Under the pieces are notes generated by a model. It was not told where the DNA came from. It saw only the letters and a program-made list of their open reading frames with translations, and made no database searches. Below, piece by piece: positions 1-5,267 of a stretch of DNA of 7,761 bases. How positions within the stretch are numbered: the first letter of the stretch is position 1; every line of letters starts with the position of its first letter. The DNA is from Anthropogastromicrobium chipingensis_A (GTDB taxonomy: Bacteria; Bacillota; Clostridia; Lachnospirales; Lachnospiraceae), in assembly GCA_963605535.1 (NCBI GenBank), contig CAVCXB010000145.1, positions 1 to 7,761 on the forward strand. The letters are read 5' to 3'. A program made the translations under genes and the position numbers.

Positions 1-2015
1 GCAGTGGCAAGGATGGTTAAGCTGCCGCCCTCACGCATATTTCTGGCTGCACCGAAGAACTTCTTTGGCATGTGAAGCGCTGCCGGGTCAAGTCCACCGG
101 AAAGGGTACGGCCACTCGGAGTAACGGTGAGGTTGTAGGCGCGGGCCAGACGGGTTAAGCTGTCCAGTAAAATCATGACATCCTGCTTATGCTCAACAAG
201 TCTCTTTGCGCGCTCAAGAACCATCTCAGATACCTGCTTGTGATGCTCTGGTGTCTCATCAAAGGTGGAGTAAATTACTTCAACGTGATCGCCCTGAATA
301 GACTCGCGGATATCGGTAACCTCCTCTGGACGCTCATCAATTAACAGAATAATCAGATTCATATCTGGATAATTGTGAGTAACCGCATTTGCTAATTCCT
401 TTAACAGAGTGGTCTTTCCAGCCTTTGGCGGGGAAACGATCATACCACGCTGTCCTTTTCCGATCGGGCTGATCAGATCAACAATGCGAAGAGCAGTGGA
501 GCCACCCTCTACTTCCATAGACAGACGGCTGTCTGGGAAAACAGGTGTGAGCTTTTCAAAATTTGGGCGATGCGCGGATAATTCTGGGTCTAAACCGTTG
601 ATTGTGTTGACACGAATTAAGGCATCGTATTTATTGCCATCTGCATTTGCTTTCTGGAAACCATCAACCATATCACCGGTGCGCATACCAAAACGGCGGA
701 TCTGAGACGGTGCTACATAGACATCCTGCTGACCGCTTAAGAAGTTTGCGGAGCGAAGGAATCCGTAGCCGTCTGGGTGAATATCCAGAATACCGCATGC
801 TGGCTGGCAACCCTCTGGAAGTGCTGCATCATTGTCAAAACGGCTGACAAAATCATCACGCTTTGCATTGTCAAAACGGCTCAAAGAATCGGTACGATTC
901 TGGAAATCCGTGCGGGTTTGGTAGTCTGCGCGATTCTGGAAATCCGATCTGGCTGCAGTGTCTCTTGTACTGTCAAAACGATTGGTAGACATGGTGTCGG
1001 TACGTACCGTCTGATCATTTCGATTCGTGGAATCCATGCGAGGAGTCTGATCGATCGGAATAGAAAATTCATTGCGGATGATATAATCATTTCGCACTGC
1101 ATTGTAGCGATTTTGATAATCGGATCTGGAATTGTCGTAGCGGTTTCCATAGTCTCTTCCAGAATTGTTGTAACGATTTTGATAATCGGATCTGGAATTG
1201 TCATAACGGTTTCCATAATCAGAGCGGTTGGAGTAGTCGCTGCGAGTTGCATAATCATTTCTGGAATTGTCATAACGGCTCTGTCCATCGTTTCGATTGT
1301 CTCTGTTCTCTAAGCGATTCTGGGTATCGTTTCGGTTATCTCTATTTTCGAAGCGGTTTTGGGAATCGGTTCTGTTTTCAAAACGGTTCTGTCCGTCCAG
1401 TCGATTGTCGTAGCGGTTTGGCAGATCGGTTCTGGTGTTGTCAAAACGGTTTGTGGAATCCTGCCAGGTCTGATCTGGGCGGTTGTTTCTTACACGCGGC
1501 TTGCGTTGATGAACGGAATGTGTGCTAGACTGGCGTAAATCCTTAAAGGAAGAAGAGGAATAAGAATTATTCCGGCTGTAAAAATTGTTTCTGGCAGCAG
1601 CGTAGGAGGAAGCGGTAGCACTGTAACGGCGCTCTCTCGGTGCCTGTGTAGCAGAATCGGTTGATTTTTCCGCATTTTCGGAAGCAGAATCGGCTGTCTC
1701 GGAGACAGAATCGACAGCAGAAGCAGTCTGTGTGGACTCAGCGTCAGCCTGAGAATCCTCAGTCTCGGAAAAAGTTGCTTCAGAAGATGCGACTTCGAAA
1801 GAAGAAGTAGTAGCATTGTCAGATAAAACCGTATCAGATGTTTGAGTATGTGCTGTTTCTGGTGTCTGTGCCTGTTGTGACTGTTCAGGACTAAGTCTTT
1901 CCAAAATTACATCAATCAGCTGCGCTTTACGCAGAGTAGAAACGTTCTTGATGTGGTTTTCTTTCGCAATCTGTTTTAGCTCAGTGAGCGGAAGCGATTT
2001 TAATTTTTCACGCAT
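1..2015 (-). CDS. rho: Transcription termination factor Rho with long Asn/Arg/Asp-rich insertion (3' end outside window)
   Basis: Rho is a hexameric RNA-dependent ATPase/translocase that ends transcription of untranslated RNA. 671 codons are visible; the last ~100 are off the left edge. Domain order: Rho_N helical domain (residues 1-41, LKSLPLTELKQIAKENHIKN); Ser/Thr/Ala/Glu/Gln-rich acidic linker (about 42-167); Asn/Arg/Asp/Tyr-rich low-complexity region (about 168-396); cold-shock-like RNA-binding fold starting at GILDIHPDGYGFLR (408 on); Walker A SPPKAGKTT (528-536, Lys534); Walker B LLIDERPEE (Asp560); then LLDSLTRLARAYN and the Q-loop PSGRTLSGGLDPAA, all typical of Bacillota Rho. E. coli Rho has 419 residues; this one would be about 770, the excess being the insertion. 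The ATG at 2015 is chosen because AGAAAGG lies 11 bases upstream; an in-frame ATG at 2036 has no ribosome site. The gene is transcribed away from all other genes here. Identity is certain; the role of the insertion is inference. Confidence 0.97.
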   Translation of the reverse strand, partial: MREKLKSLPLTELKQIAKENHIKNVSTLRKAQLIDVILERLSPEQSQQAQTPETAHTQTSDTVLSDNATTSSFEVASSEATFSETEDSQADAESTQTASAVDSVSETADSASENAEKSTDSATQAPRERRYSATASSYAAARNNFYSRNNSYSSSSFKDLRQSSTHSVHQRKPRVRNNRPDQTWQDSTNRFDNTRTDLPNRYDNRLDGQNRFENRTDSQNRFENRDNRNDTQNRLENRDNRNDGQSRYDNSRNDYATRSDYSNRSDYGNRYDNSRSDYQNRYNNSGRDYGNRYDNSRSDYQNRYNAVRNDYIIRNEFSIPIDQTPRMDSTNRNDQTVRTDTMSTNRFDSTRDTAARSDFQNRADYQTRTDFQNRTDSLSRFDNAKRDDFVSRFDNDAALPEGCQPACGILDIHPDGYGFLRSANFLSGQQDVYVAPSQIRRFGMRTGDMVDGFQKANADGNKYDALIRVNTINGLDPELSAHRPNFEKLTPVFPDSRLSMEVEGGSTALRIVDLISPIGKGQRGMIVSPPKAGKTTLLKELANAVTHNYPDMNLIILLIDERPEEVTDIRESIQGDHVEVIYSTFDETPEHHKQVSEMVLERAKRLVEHKQDVMILLDSLTRLARAYNLTVTPSGRTLSGGLDPAALHMPKKFFGAARNMREGGSLTILAT
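830..1515 (-). other. Low-complexity disordered region of Rho (Asn/Arg/Asp/Gln-rich)
   Basis: Residues about 168-396 of Rho are dominated by N, R, D, S, Q, Y, F and T, in tetrads such as NRFD, NRYD, NRFE, SDYQ and NDTQ. There are almost no aliphatic residues, so a folded core is unlikely. Arg and Asp/Glu alternate, giving a polyampholyte with regularly spaced Tyr/Phe. Known in the family: Rho proteins of several Clostridia and Bacteroidota carry insertions at this same place, and some have been reported to form prion-like or condensed states or to affect RNA binding. That this one does so is inference from composition. Confidence 0.85.
1102..1220 (-). repeat. 66-bp period in-frame tandem repeat inside rho
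   Basis: Two 53-base blocks, 1102-1154 and 1168-1220, are offset by exactly 66 bases (22 codons). They differ at four positions, always G in the first and A in the second (1107/1173, 1137/1203, 1140/1206, 1152/1218), and all four changes are silent in the Rho frame. Each 22-residue unit is itself two 11-residue units, e.g. NRYDNSRSDYQ then NRYNNSGRDYG. Looser copies of the 11-residue pattern flank it, to about 840 and 1470. Such arrays can change length by slippage or recombination without breaking the frame. Confidence 0.85.
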
Positions 2016-2026
2016 AAATAACCATG

Positions 2027-2033
2027 CCTTTCT
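2027..2033 (-). promoter_or_regulatory. Ribosome binding site that decides the rho start
   Basis: On the minus strand this reads AGAAAGG, 11 bases upstream of the ATG at 2015. The in-frame ATG at 2036 lies upstream of this motif and has only AT-rich sequence before it, so the downstream ATG, which begins MREKLKS, is preferred. The spacing is slightly long but is close to that of the DUF4364 and MgsA-like genes in this window. Confidence 0.6.
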
Positions 2034-2077
2034 CATGTTTTTGTCAGACAAAATACAAATTATAATTTTTTCTTTTA

Positions 2078-2117
2078 ATTTCACTTATTTGAAATGATGC
2101 AGCGTCACTATCGCTGC
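2078..2117 (-). promoter_or_regulatory. Two small hairpins in the rho 5' leader
   Basis: The leader from the predicted start near 2130 to the ATG at 2015 is about 115 bases. It holds a 6-bp GC-rich stem (GCAGCG 2099-2104 with CGCTGC 2112-2117, 7-base loop) followed in the direction of transcription by a 6-bp stem (2078-2083 with 2090-2095, 6-base loop). A 12-base AT palindrome sits at 2057-2068. rho is autoregulated through its leader in some bacteria; that these elements act in such control here is inference. No clear C-rich rut-like stretch is seen. Confidence 0.4.
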
Positions 2118-2136
2118 TGCGAAATGTCGCATTTTT

Positions 2137-2165
2137 ATTATACGAACAAATTTCCAAAAAGTAAA
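2137..2165 (-). promoter_or_regulatory. Predicted sigma-A promoter of rho
   Basis: On the minus strand the -35 is TTTACT (2160-2165, 4 of 6 consensus) and the -10 is a perfect TATAAT (2137-2142), separated by 17 bases. Transcription would start near 2130. The region just upstream on the minus strand is a long T-rich run, which could act like an UP element. Confidence 0.75.
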
Positions 2166-2246
2166 GTAAAAAAGTAACGCAAAAAAAGCAAAGTAAAATG
2201 GAATACAAAAAACTTAGGAAAAAGCAAAGCAAAAAAGAAACCAAAA
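2155..2246. other. A-rich tract between the divergent promoters
   Basis: About 90 bases on the plus strand are mostly A with scattered G and almost no T or C. Short imperfect repeats such as GCAAAGTAAA and AAAGCAAAGC recur. The tract lies between the rho -35 and the -35 of the radical SAM gene, so it is upstream of both. Possible roles are intrinsic curvature, UP-element function or nucleosome-like protein binding. No gene is supported in the interval 2016-2336: the frame that stays open on the minus strand is only a translation of the T-run. Confidence 0.5.
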
Positions 2247-2247
2247 C

Positions 2248-2276
2248 TTGACGAATGGGTATAAAATTGATATCAT
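2248..2276 (+). promoter_or_regulatory. Predicted sigma-A promoter of the radical SAM gene
   Basis: TTGACG (2248-2253, 5 of 6 consensus) and TATCAT (2271-2276, 5 of 6) are separated by exactly 17 bases. Transcription would begin near 2283, giving a leader of about 54 bases before the ATG at 2337. It probably drives the DUF4364 gene as well. Confidence 0.75.
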
Positions 2277-2322
2277 TATGTTACAGTTCGTTATGTTCTG
2301 GTTTGAGTTTGTTTGCTGAGTG

Positions 2323-2329
2323 AAGGAGG
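2323..2329 (+). promoter_or_regulatory. Strong ribosome binding site, radical SAM gene
   Basis: AAGGAGG sits 7 bases before the ATG at 2337. It fixes that ATG as the start rather than the in-frame TTG at 2313, which would place the ribosome site inside the coding sequence. Confidence 0.85.
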
Positions 2330-2336
2330 AAATAGA

Positions 2337-3284
2337 ATGCTGTGGGGAGAGAAGCCGTATTATTCGCTGGATTATTACCTAAAGCAGACATTTGGCTCCA
2401 AGACGTATAAGGCATCTCTCGATGCGGGCTTTACCTGTCCAAATCGAGATGGAACGATTGGACGGGGCGGTTGTATTTTTTGCAGCAGAGGCGGCTCGGG
2501 CGAGTTTGCTGGCAGCAGGGCATTGTCCATTCGGGAACAGATTGATTCTCAGATCGAAAAGCTTGGTCCGTTTCATGCAAAACAGTATATTGCATATTAC
2601 CAGGCTTTTACCAATACATATGCAGATTTGGACTATTTAAGACGTATTTATGAACCTTCTTTTGCACATGAAAAGATTGCGGCAGTCGATATTGCGACTA
2701 GGCCGGACTGTGTGGGCGAGGATGTGGTTGCGCTGTTGGCTGAGTATGCAAAGAAAAAGCCCGTGTGGGTCGAACTGGGATTGCAGACGATCCATGAAGA
2801 AACAGCAAAATACATTCGAAGAGGGTATGAGCGAACCTGTTTTGAGGCGGCGCTTGCCCGTCTAAAGACTGCACAGATTCCGGTGGTGGTTCATGTGATT
2901 CTCGGACTGCCAGGTGAAACGAAGGAAATGATGCTTGAAACCATCCGTTATTTAAATCAGGCAGGAATCTTTGGCATCAAATTACAGCTTCTTCATGTGC
3001 TTGAAAATACCGATCTGGCCGATGATTATCGCGCAGGCAACTTTCAGACGCTTTCGATGGAGGAATACGTCGATCTCGTTGTCTCCTGCATCGGTACGCT
3101 ATCGCCAGACATTGTGATCCACCGCCTAACTGGAGATGGTCCGTCCGAGCAGCTGATTTCACCACAGTGGAGCAGGGCAAAGCGAAGTGTGCTCAACTGC
3201 ATTCACCACGAACTGAAGAAACGGGGGATATACCAGGGCTGCTTTTTAAACGGACAGTTTGAAACGGGCGGGGCTGATAGATAG
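2337..3284 (+). CDS. yhcC: Radical SAM protein, TIGR01212/YhcC family
   Basis: A 315-residue protein of the TIGR01212 (E. coli YhcC-like) radical SAM family, whose reaction is not established to my knowledge. Cys34, Cys46 and Cys49 in TCPNRDGTIGRGGCIFC form the family's C-x11-C-x2-C variant of the site binding the 4Fe-4S cluster, which splits S-adenosylmethionine to a 5'-deoxyadenosyl radical. The central part resembles Elp3-type radical SAM barrels: VWVELGLQTIHEET (143-156), RRGY (161-164), VILGLPGET (187-195). The C-terminal IHRLTGDGP (261-269) and SPQW are also typical of the family. Length is normal and no key residue is missing. It is likely cytoplasmic and oxygen-sensitive. It starts a probable two-gene operon with the DUF4364 gene 17 bases downstream and diverges from rho. 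Family assignment is firm; the substrate is unknown. Confidence 0.93.
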   Translation: MLWGEKPYYSLDYYLKQTFGSKTYKASLDAGFTCPNRDGTIGRGGCIFCSRGGSGEFAGSRALSIREQIDSQIEKLGPFHAKQYIAYYQAFTNTYADLDYLRRIYEPSFAHEKIAAVDIATRPDCVGEDVVALLAEYAKKKPVWVELGLQTIHEETAKYIRRGYERTCFEAALARLKTAQIPVVVHVILGLPGETKEMMLETIRYLNQAGIFGIKLQLLHVLENTDLADDYRAGNFQTLSMEEYVDLVVSCIGTLSPDIVIHRLTGDGPSEQLISPQWSRAKRSVLNCIHHELKKRGIYQGCFLNGQFETGGADR

Positions 3285-3301
3285 AAAGGAACTATTGGAT
3301 T

Positions 3302-3817
3302 ATGGCAGAACCATTGACATTATATAAATTAATGATACTTTATTTGCTAAAAAAGGTGAATTATCCGCTGTCAAATGGGCAGATGTCTGAATTTTTTGTC
3401 AGCAAATCCTATACGGATTATTTTACCTTTCAGATGGTGATCAATGAGCTGCTGGGAACCTCTCTGATCCACAAGGAAACGATCCGTAACACCTCACGTT
3501 ACGAGCTGACAAAAGAAGGCGAAGAGGTACTCTTTTATTTTGAAAATAAGATTTCGGACGAGGTTCGGCAGGACATGGACGATTTCTTAAAGGAAAATAA
3601 TTTTAAGCTGCGCACGGAAAATTCCGTTTTGGCAAATTATTATAAGAGCACGGCAAGCAACGATTTTGAGATCGACTGTGTGGTAAAAGAGGGAAAAAAC
3701 ACATTAATTGAGCTTAAGCTCTCCGCGGCAACCGAGGAAATGGCTGAGCAGATGTGCGAGAACTGGGAAAAGGCAAGCAAGGAAATCTACGAGTTTGCGA
3801 TGAAAAAATTGCTGTGA
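3302..3817 (+). CDS. DUF4364 family protein, winged-helix-like
   Basis: A 171-residue soluble protein that I recognise as DUF4364, a family known mainly from Clostridia and without established function. The N-terminal part (about 1-80) reads like a winged-helix domain: helical TLYKLMILYLLKKVNYPLS, a second helix MSEFFVSK, a candidate recognition helix FTFQMVINELLGTSLIHKE, then a wing-like RNTSRYELTKEGEEVLFYF, as in PadR/MarR-like folds. The C-terminal part (about 125-171) alternates strands (DFEIDCVVKEGKNTLIELKLS) and an amphipathic helix, and may serve dimerisation or sensing. There is no signal peptide or membrane segment. The ribosome site AGAAAGGA (3283-3290) overlaps the preceding stop codon and is 11 bases from the ATG, so it is probably co-transcribed with the radical SAM gene. 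DNA binding is inference from the fold pattern. Confidence 0.85.
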   Translation: MAEPLTLYKLMILYLLKKVNYPLSNGQMSEFFVSKSYTDYFTFQMVINELLGTSLIHKETIRNTSRYELTKEGEEVLFYFENKISDEVRQDMDDFLKENNFKLRTENSVLANYYKSTASNDFEIDCVVKEGKNTLIELKLSAATEEMAEQMCENWEKASKEIYEFAMKKLL

Positions 3818-3898
3818 ATGCGGTTTAACGTTACAGTTCACGGGTAGAGTTACGAAAAGCCCACCAACGAATTGATTGAAAAAAATTAAAAATAGTAC

Positions 3899-3927
3899 TT
3901 GCACAGCAGAACGATTTGTGTTATGAT
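3899..3927 (+). promoter_or_regulatory. Predicted sigma-A promoter of rpmE
   Basis: TTGCAC (3899-3904, 4 of 6 consensus) and TATGAT (3922-3927, 5 of 6) are separated by 17 bases. The start would be near 3934, leaving a leader of about 100 bases ahead of the rpmE ATG. The upstream part of the gap (3818-3898) is AT-rich, and I see no convincing terminator for the DUF4364 gene in it. Confidence 0.7.
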
Positions 3928-3945
3928 TTTATCGTTGCGTTATAA

Positions 3946-4014
3946 GCGCTGTTAATCAGTGCACGAGGCGCGTATATTATTAAAATGACTATTGATGATG
4001 GTTGGGAACCATCA
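3946..4014 (+). promoter_or_regulatory. Structured rpmE leader, candidate L31 autoregulatory element
   Basis: Two hairpins lie in the ~100-base leader. The first pairs 3946-3951 (GCGCTG) with 3957-3962 (CAGTGC), including one G-U pair, across a 5-base loop. The second is a perfect 8-bp stem, 3996-4003 (TGATGGTT) with 4007-4014 (AACCATCA), across a GGG loop, and ends 9 bases before the ribosome site. Many ribosomal proteins bind structures in their own leaders, and L31 leader candidates have been proposed in Bacillota. Assignment to such a family is inference; no covariation was checked. Confidence 0.45.
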
Positions 4015-4035
4015 CAAGGAAGAAGAGGTGAGATC

Positions 4036-4242
4036 ATGAAGGAAGGAATCCATCCAGCATATTATCAGGCAAAGGTTACCTGCAACTGCGGCAACGAGTT
4101 CGTTACCGGATCTACAAACAAGGAGATCCACGTTGAAATCTGTTCCAAGTGCCATCCGTTCTACACTGGCCAGCAGAAGGCAACTTCCGCACGCGGACGT
4201 ATTGATAAGTTTAACCGTAAGTATGGTTTAAAGAGTGAATGA
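4036..4242 (+). CDS. rpmE: 50S ribosomal protein L31 (bL31, zinc-binding form)
   Basis: A 68-residue ribosomal protein of the large subunit, which bridges the central protuberance and the 30S head. The start MKEGIHPAYY is typical. Cys16, Cys18, Cys36 and Cys39 (CNC ... CSKC) make it the C+ form that binds a zinc ion. The family signature HPFYTGQQK is at 40-48, followed by a basic tail ending in FNRKYGLKSE. AGAGG (4024-4028) lies 7 bases before the ATG; an in-frame upstream extension to 3985 would run through the leader hairpin and lacks the family start, so it is rejected. It has its own promoter and leader and is followed directly by an intrinsic terminator, which suits a product needed in much larger amounts than the downstream genes. 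In many bacteria the C+ form is replaced by a zinc-free paralogue under zinc limitation; no paralogue is in this window. Confidence 0.98.
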   Translation: MKEGIHPAYYQAKVTCNCGNEFVTGSTNKEIHVEICSKCHPFYTGQQKATSARGRIDKFNRKYGLKSE

Positions 4243-4255
4243 TGTTGACTGAAGC

Positions 4256-4287
4256 AGGTTGAGATAATAATCTCAACCTCTTTTGTC
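4256..4287 (+). terminator. Intrinsic terminator after rpmE
   Basis: A perfect 10-bp stem, AGGTTGAGAT (4256-4265) with ATCTCAACCT (4270-4279), has an AATA loop and is followed by CTTTTGT. It starts 14 bases after the rpmE stop. The short T-run is interrupted by G, so some readthrough into yqhQ-prmC-prfA is plausible. Confidence 0.88.
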
Positions 4288-4319
4288 GTTTAAGGAGAAA
4301 AAAAGGAAAGACAAACAGC

Positions 4320-4325
4320 GAGGAA
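4320..4325 (+). promoter_or_regulatory. Ribosome binding site that decides the yqhQ start
   Basis: GAGGAA lies 6 bases before the ATG at 4332. The in-frame GTG at 4326 immediately abuts this motif with no spacing, so it cannot be the start served by it. Confidence 0.65.
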
Positions 4326-4331
4326 GTGCGG

Positions 4332-5267
4332 ATGAAGTCATCGGGAATTGGCGGTCAGGCCGTCATGGAAGGAATTATGATGCGAAACGGCAGCGAATAC
4401 AGCGTAGCCGTGCGCAAGGAAAATGGAGAGATTGAGGTCAAAAAAGAGACCTACCGGGGCGCGGGAGCAAAGTGCAAGCTGTTTCGCCTTCCGTTTATCA
4501 GAGGAATCTTCAGCTTTGTAGATTCCCTCGTACTCGGCATGAAGTCGTTAAATTATTCCGCCAGCCTGTTTATGGAAGAGGATGGTGAGCCAGAGGAGCC
4601 TAGCCGTTTCGAAAAGTGGCTTCAGGACAAGTTTGGCGACAAAGCGGAAAAGATTATCATGGATATCACGATGTTTGTGTCCATCATCGCGGCAGTCGGA
4701 ATCTTTATGGTATTGCCGGCATGGATTTCCACGCTGATGAAGCCAATTCTGGGAAATGGTTTCTGGATGGCATTGTTTGAGGGTGTGCTTCGTATCGCCA
4801 TTTTTATTGCCTATGTGGGTCTAATCTCGTTGATGCCAGATATCAAGCGAACCTACATGTATCATGGTGCAGAGCATAAATGCATCAACTGTATTGAGCA
4901 TGGCTTGCCGCTTACCGTGGAGAATGTCATGAAAAGCTCCAAGGAGCATAAGCGCTGTGGAACGAGCTTTCTTTTGATTGTTATGGTCATCAGTATTTTG
5001 TTCTTTTTGGTGATCCGCCCAGAGACGCTGTGGCTTCGCTTGGTGTCACGCGTACTTCTGATTCCGGTTATCGCAGGTGTTTCCTTTGAGTTTTTGCGTC
5101 TCGCTGGAAACAGTGACAATCCAGTTGTCAATCTGTTAAGTAAGCCAGGGTTAATGCTTCAGGGCTTAACCACAAGAGAGCCAGATGAAAAAATGGCAGA
5201 GGTTGCGATCTGTGCAGTGGAAGCTGTATTTGACTGGAAGGCATACGAGGAGGCAAATTTTAAGTGA
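4332..5267 (+). CDS. yqhQ: DUF1385 family integral membrane protein (YqhQ-like)
   Basis: A 311-residue membrane protein of the DUF1385/YqhQ family, whose molecular role I do not know. The N-terminal GIGGQAVMEGIMMRNG (5-20) is the family signature. Four hydrophobic segments are visible at about 111-132, 146-168, 212-229 and 236-256. Between the second and third lies the conserved HGAEHKCINCIEHG (178-191), with His178, Glu181, His182, Cys184, Cys187 and His190, then HKRCGTS (207-213); this cluster looks able to bind a metal, but that is inference. A soluble N-terminal part of about 110 residues and a short C-terminal tail complete it. No separate strong promoter is seen after the rpmE terminator. 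Its last codons carry the ribosome site of prmC and its stop overlaps the prmC start, so the two are coupled. I recall yqhQ beside prmC/prfA in other Clostridia. Confidence 0.9.
   Translation: MKSSGIGGQAVMEGIMMRNGSEYSVAVRKENGEIEVKKETYRGAGAKCKLFRLPFIRGIFSFVDSLVLGMKSLNYSASLFMEEDGEPEEPSRFEKWLQDKFGDKAEKIIMDITMFVSIIAAVGIFMVLPAWISTLMKPILGNGFWMALFEGVLRIAIFIAYVGLISLMPDIKRTYMYHGAEHKCINCIEHGLPLTVENVMKSSKEHKRCGTSFLLIVMVISILFFLVIRPETLWLRLVSRVLLIPVIAGVSFEFLRLAGNSDNPVVNLLSKPGLMLQGLTTREPDEKMAEVAICAVEAVFDWKAYEEANFK
5247..5253 (+). promoter_or_regulatory. Ribosome binding site for prmC inside yqhQ
   Basis: GAGGAGG within the last codons of yqhQ lies 10 bases before the GTG at 5264. The arrangement GTGA, where the start of prmC overlaps the TGA of yqhQ, points to translational coupling. 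Confidence 0.7.

Noticed and set aside
1080..1300. Regularly spaced near-identical repeats that could suggest a CRISPR array or integration hot spot
   Set aside because: The repeats are in frame within rho, follow an 11-codon period and have no unique spacers of uniform length.
777..1313. Long open frames on the plus strand (also 1247-1528) and shifted minus-strand frames over the Rho repeat region
   Set aside because: They are opposite or out of frame to rho codons; the repetitive Asn/Arg/Asp coding sequence gives stop-free Ile/Val/Ser-rich shadow frames with no ribosome sites or recognisable domains.
2044..2244. Minus-strand frame with a very hydrophobic Phe/Leu-rich start, resembling a small membrane peptide
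   Set aside because: It begins with TTG without a ribosome site, its hydrophobicity comes only from the T-rich tract, and it runs through the rho promoter and leader hairpins.
2313..2336. TTG start extending the radical SAM protein by 8 residues
   Set aside because: It would put the AAGGAGG ribosome site inside the gene; the ATG at 2337 has ideal spacing to that site.
3818..3898. Possible terminator after the DUF4364 gene
   Set aside because: Only short palindromes (e.g. TTAACGTTA) and A-runs are present; no stem followed by a T-run was found on the plus strand.
3985..4035. N-terminal extension of L31 by 17 codons
   Set aside because: It overlaps the leader hairpin and lacks family similarity; MKEGIHP at 4036 is the normal L31 start and has its own ribosome site.
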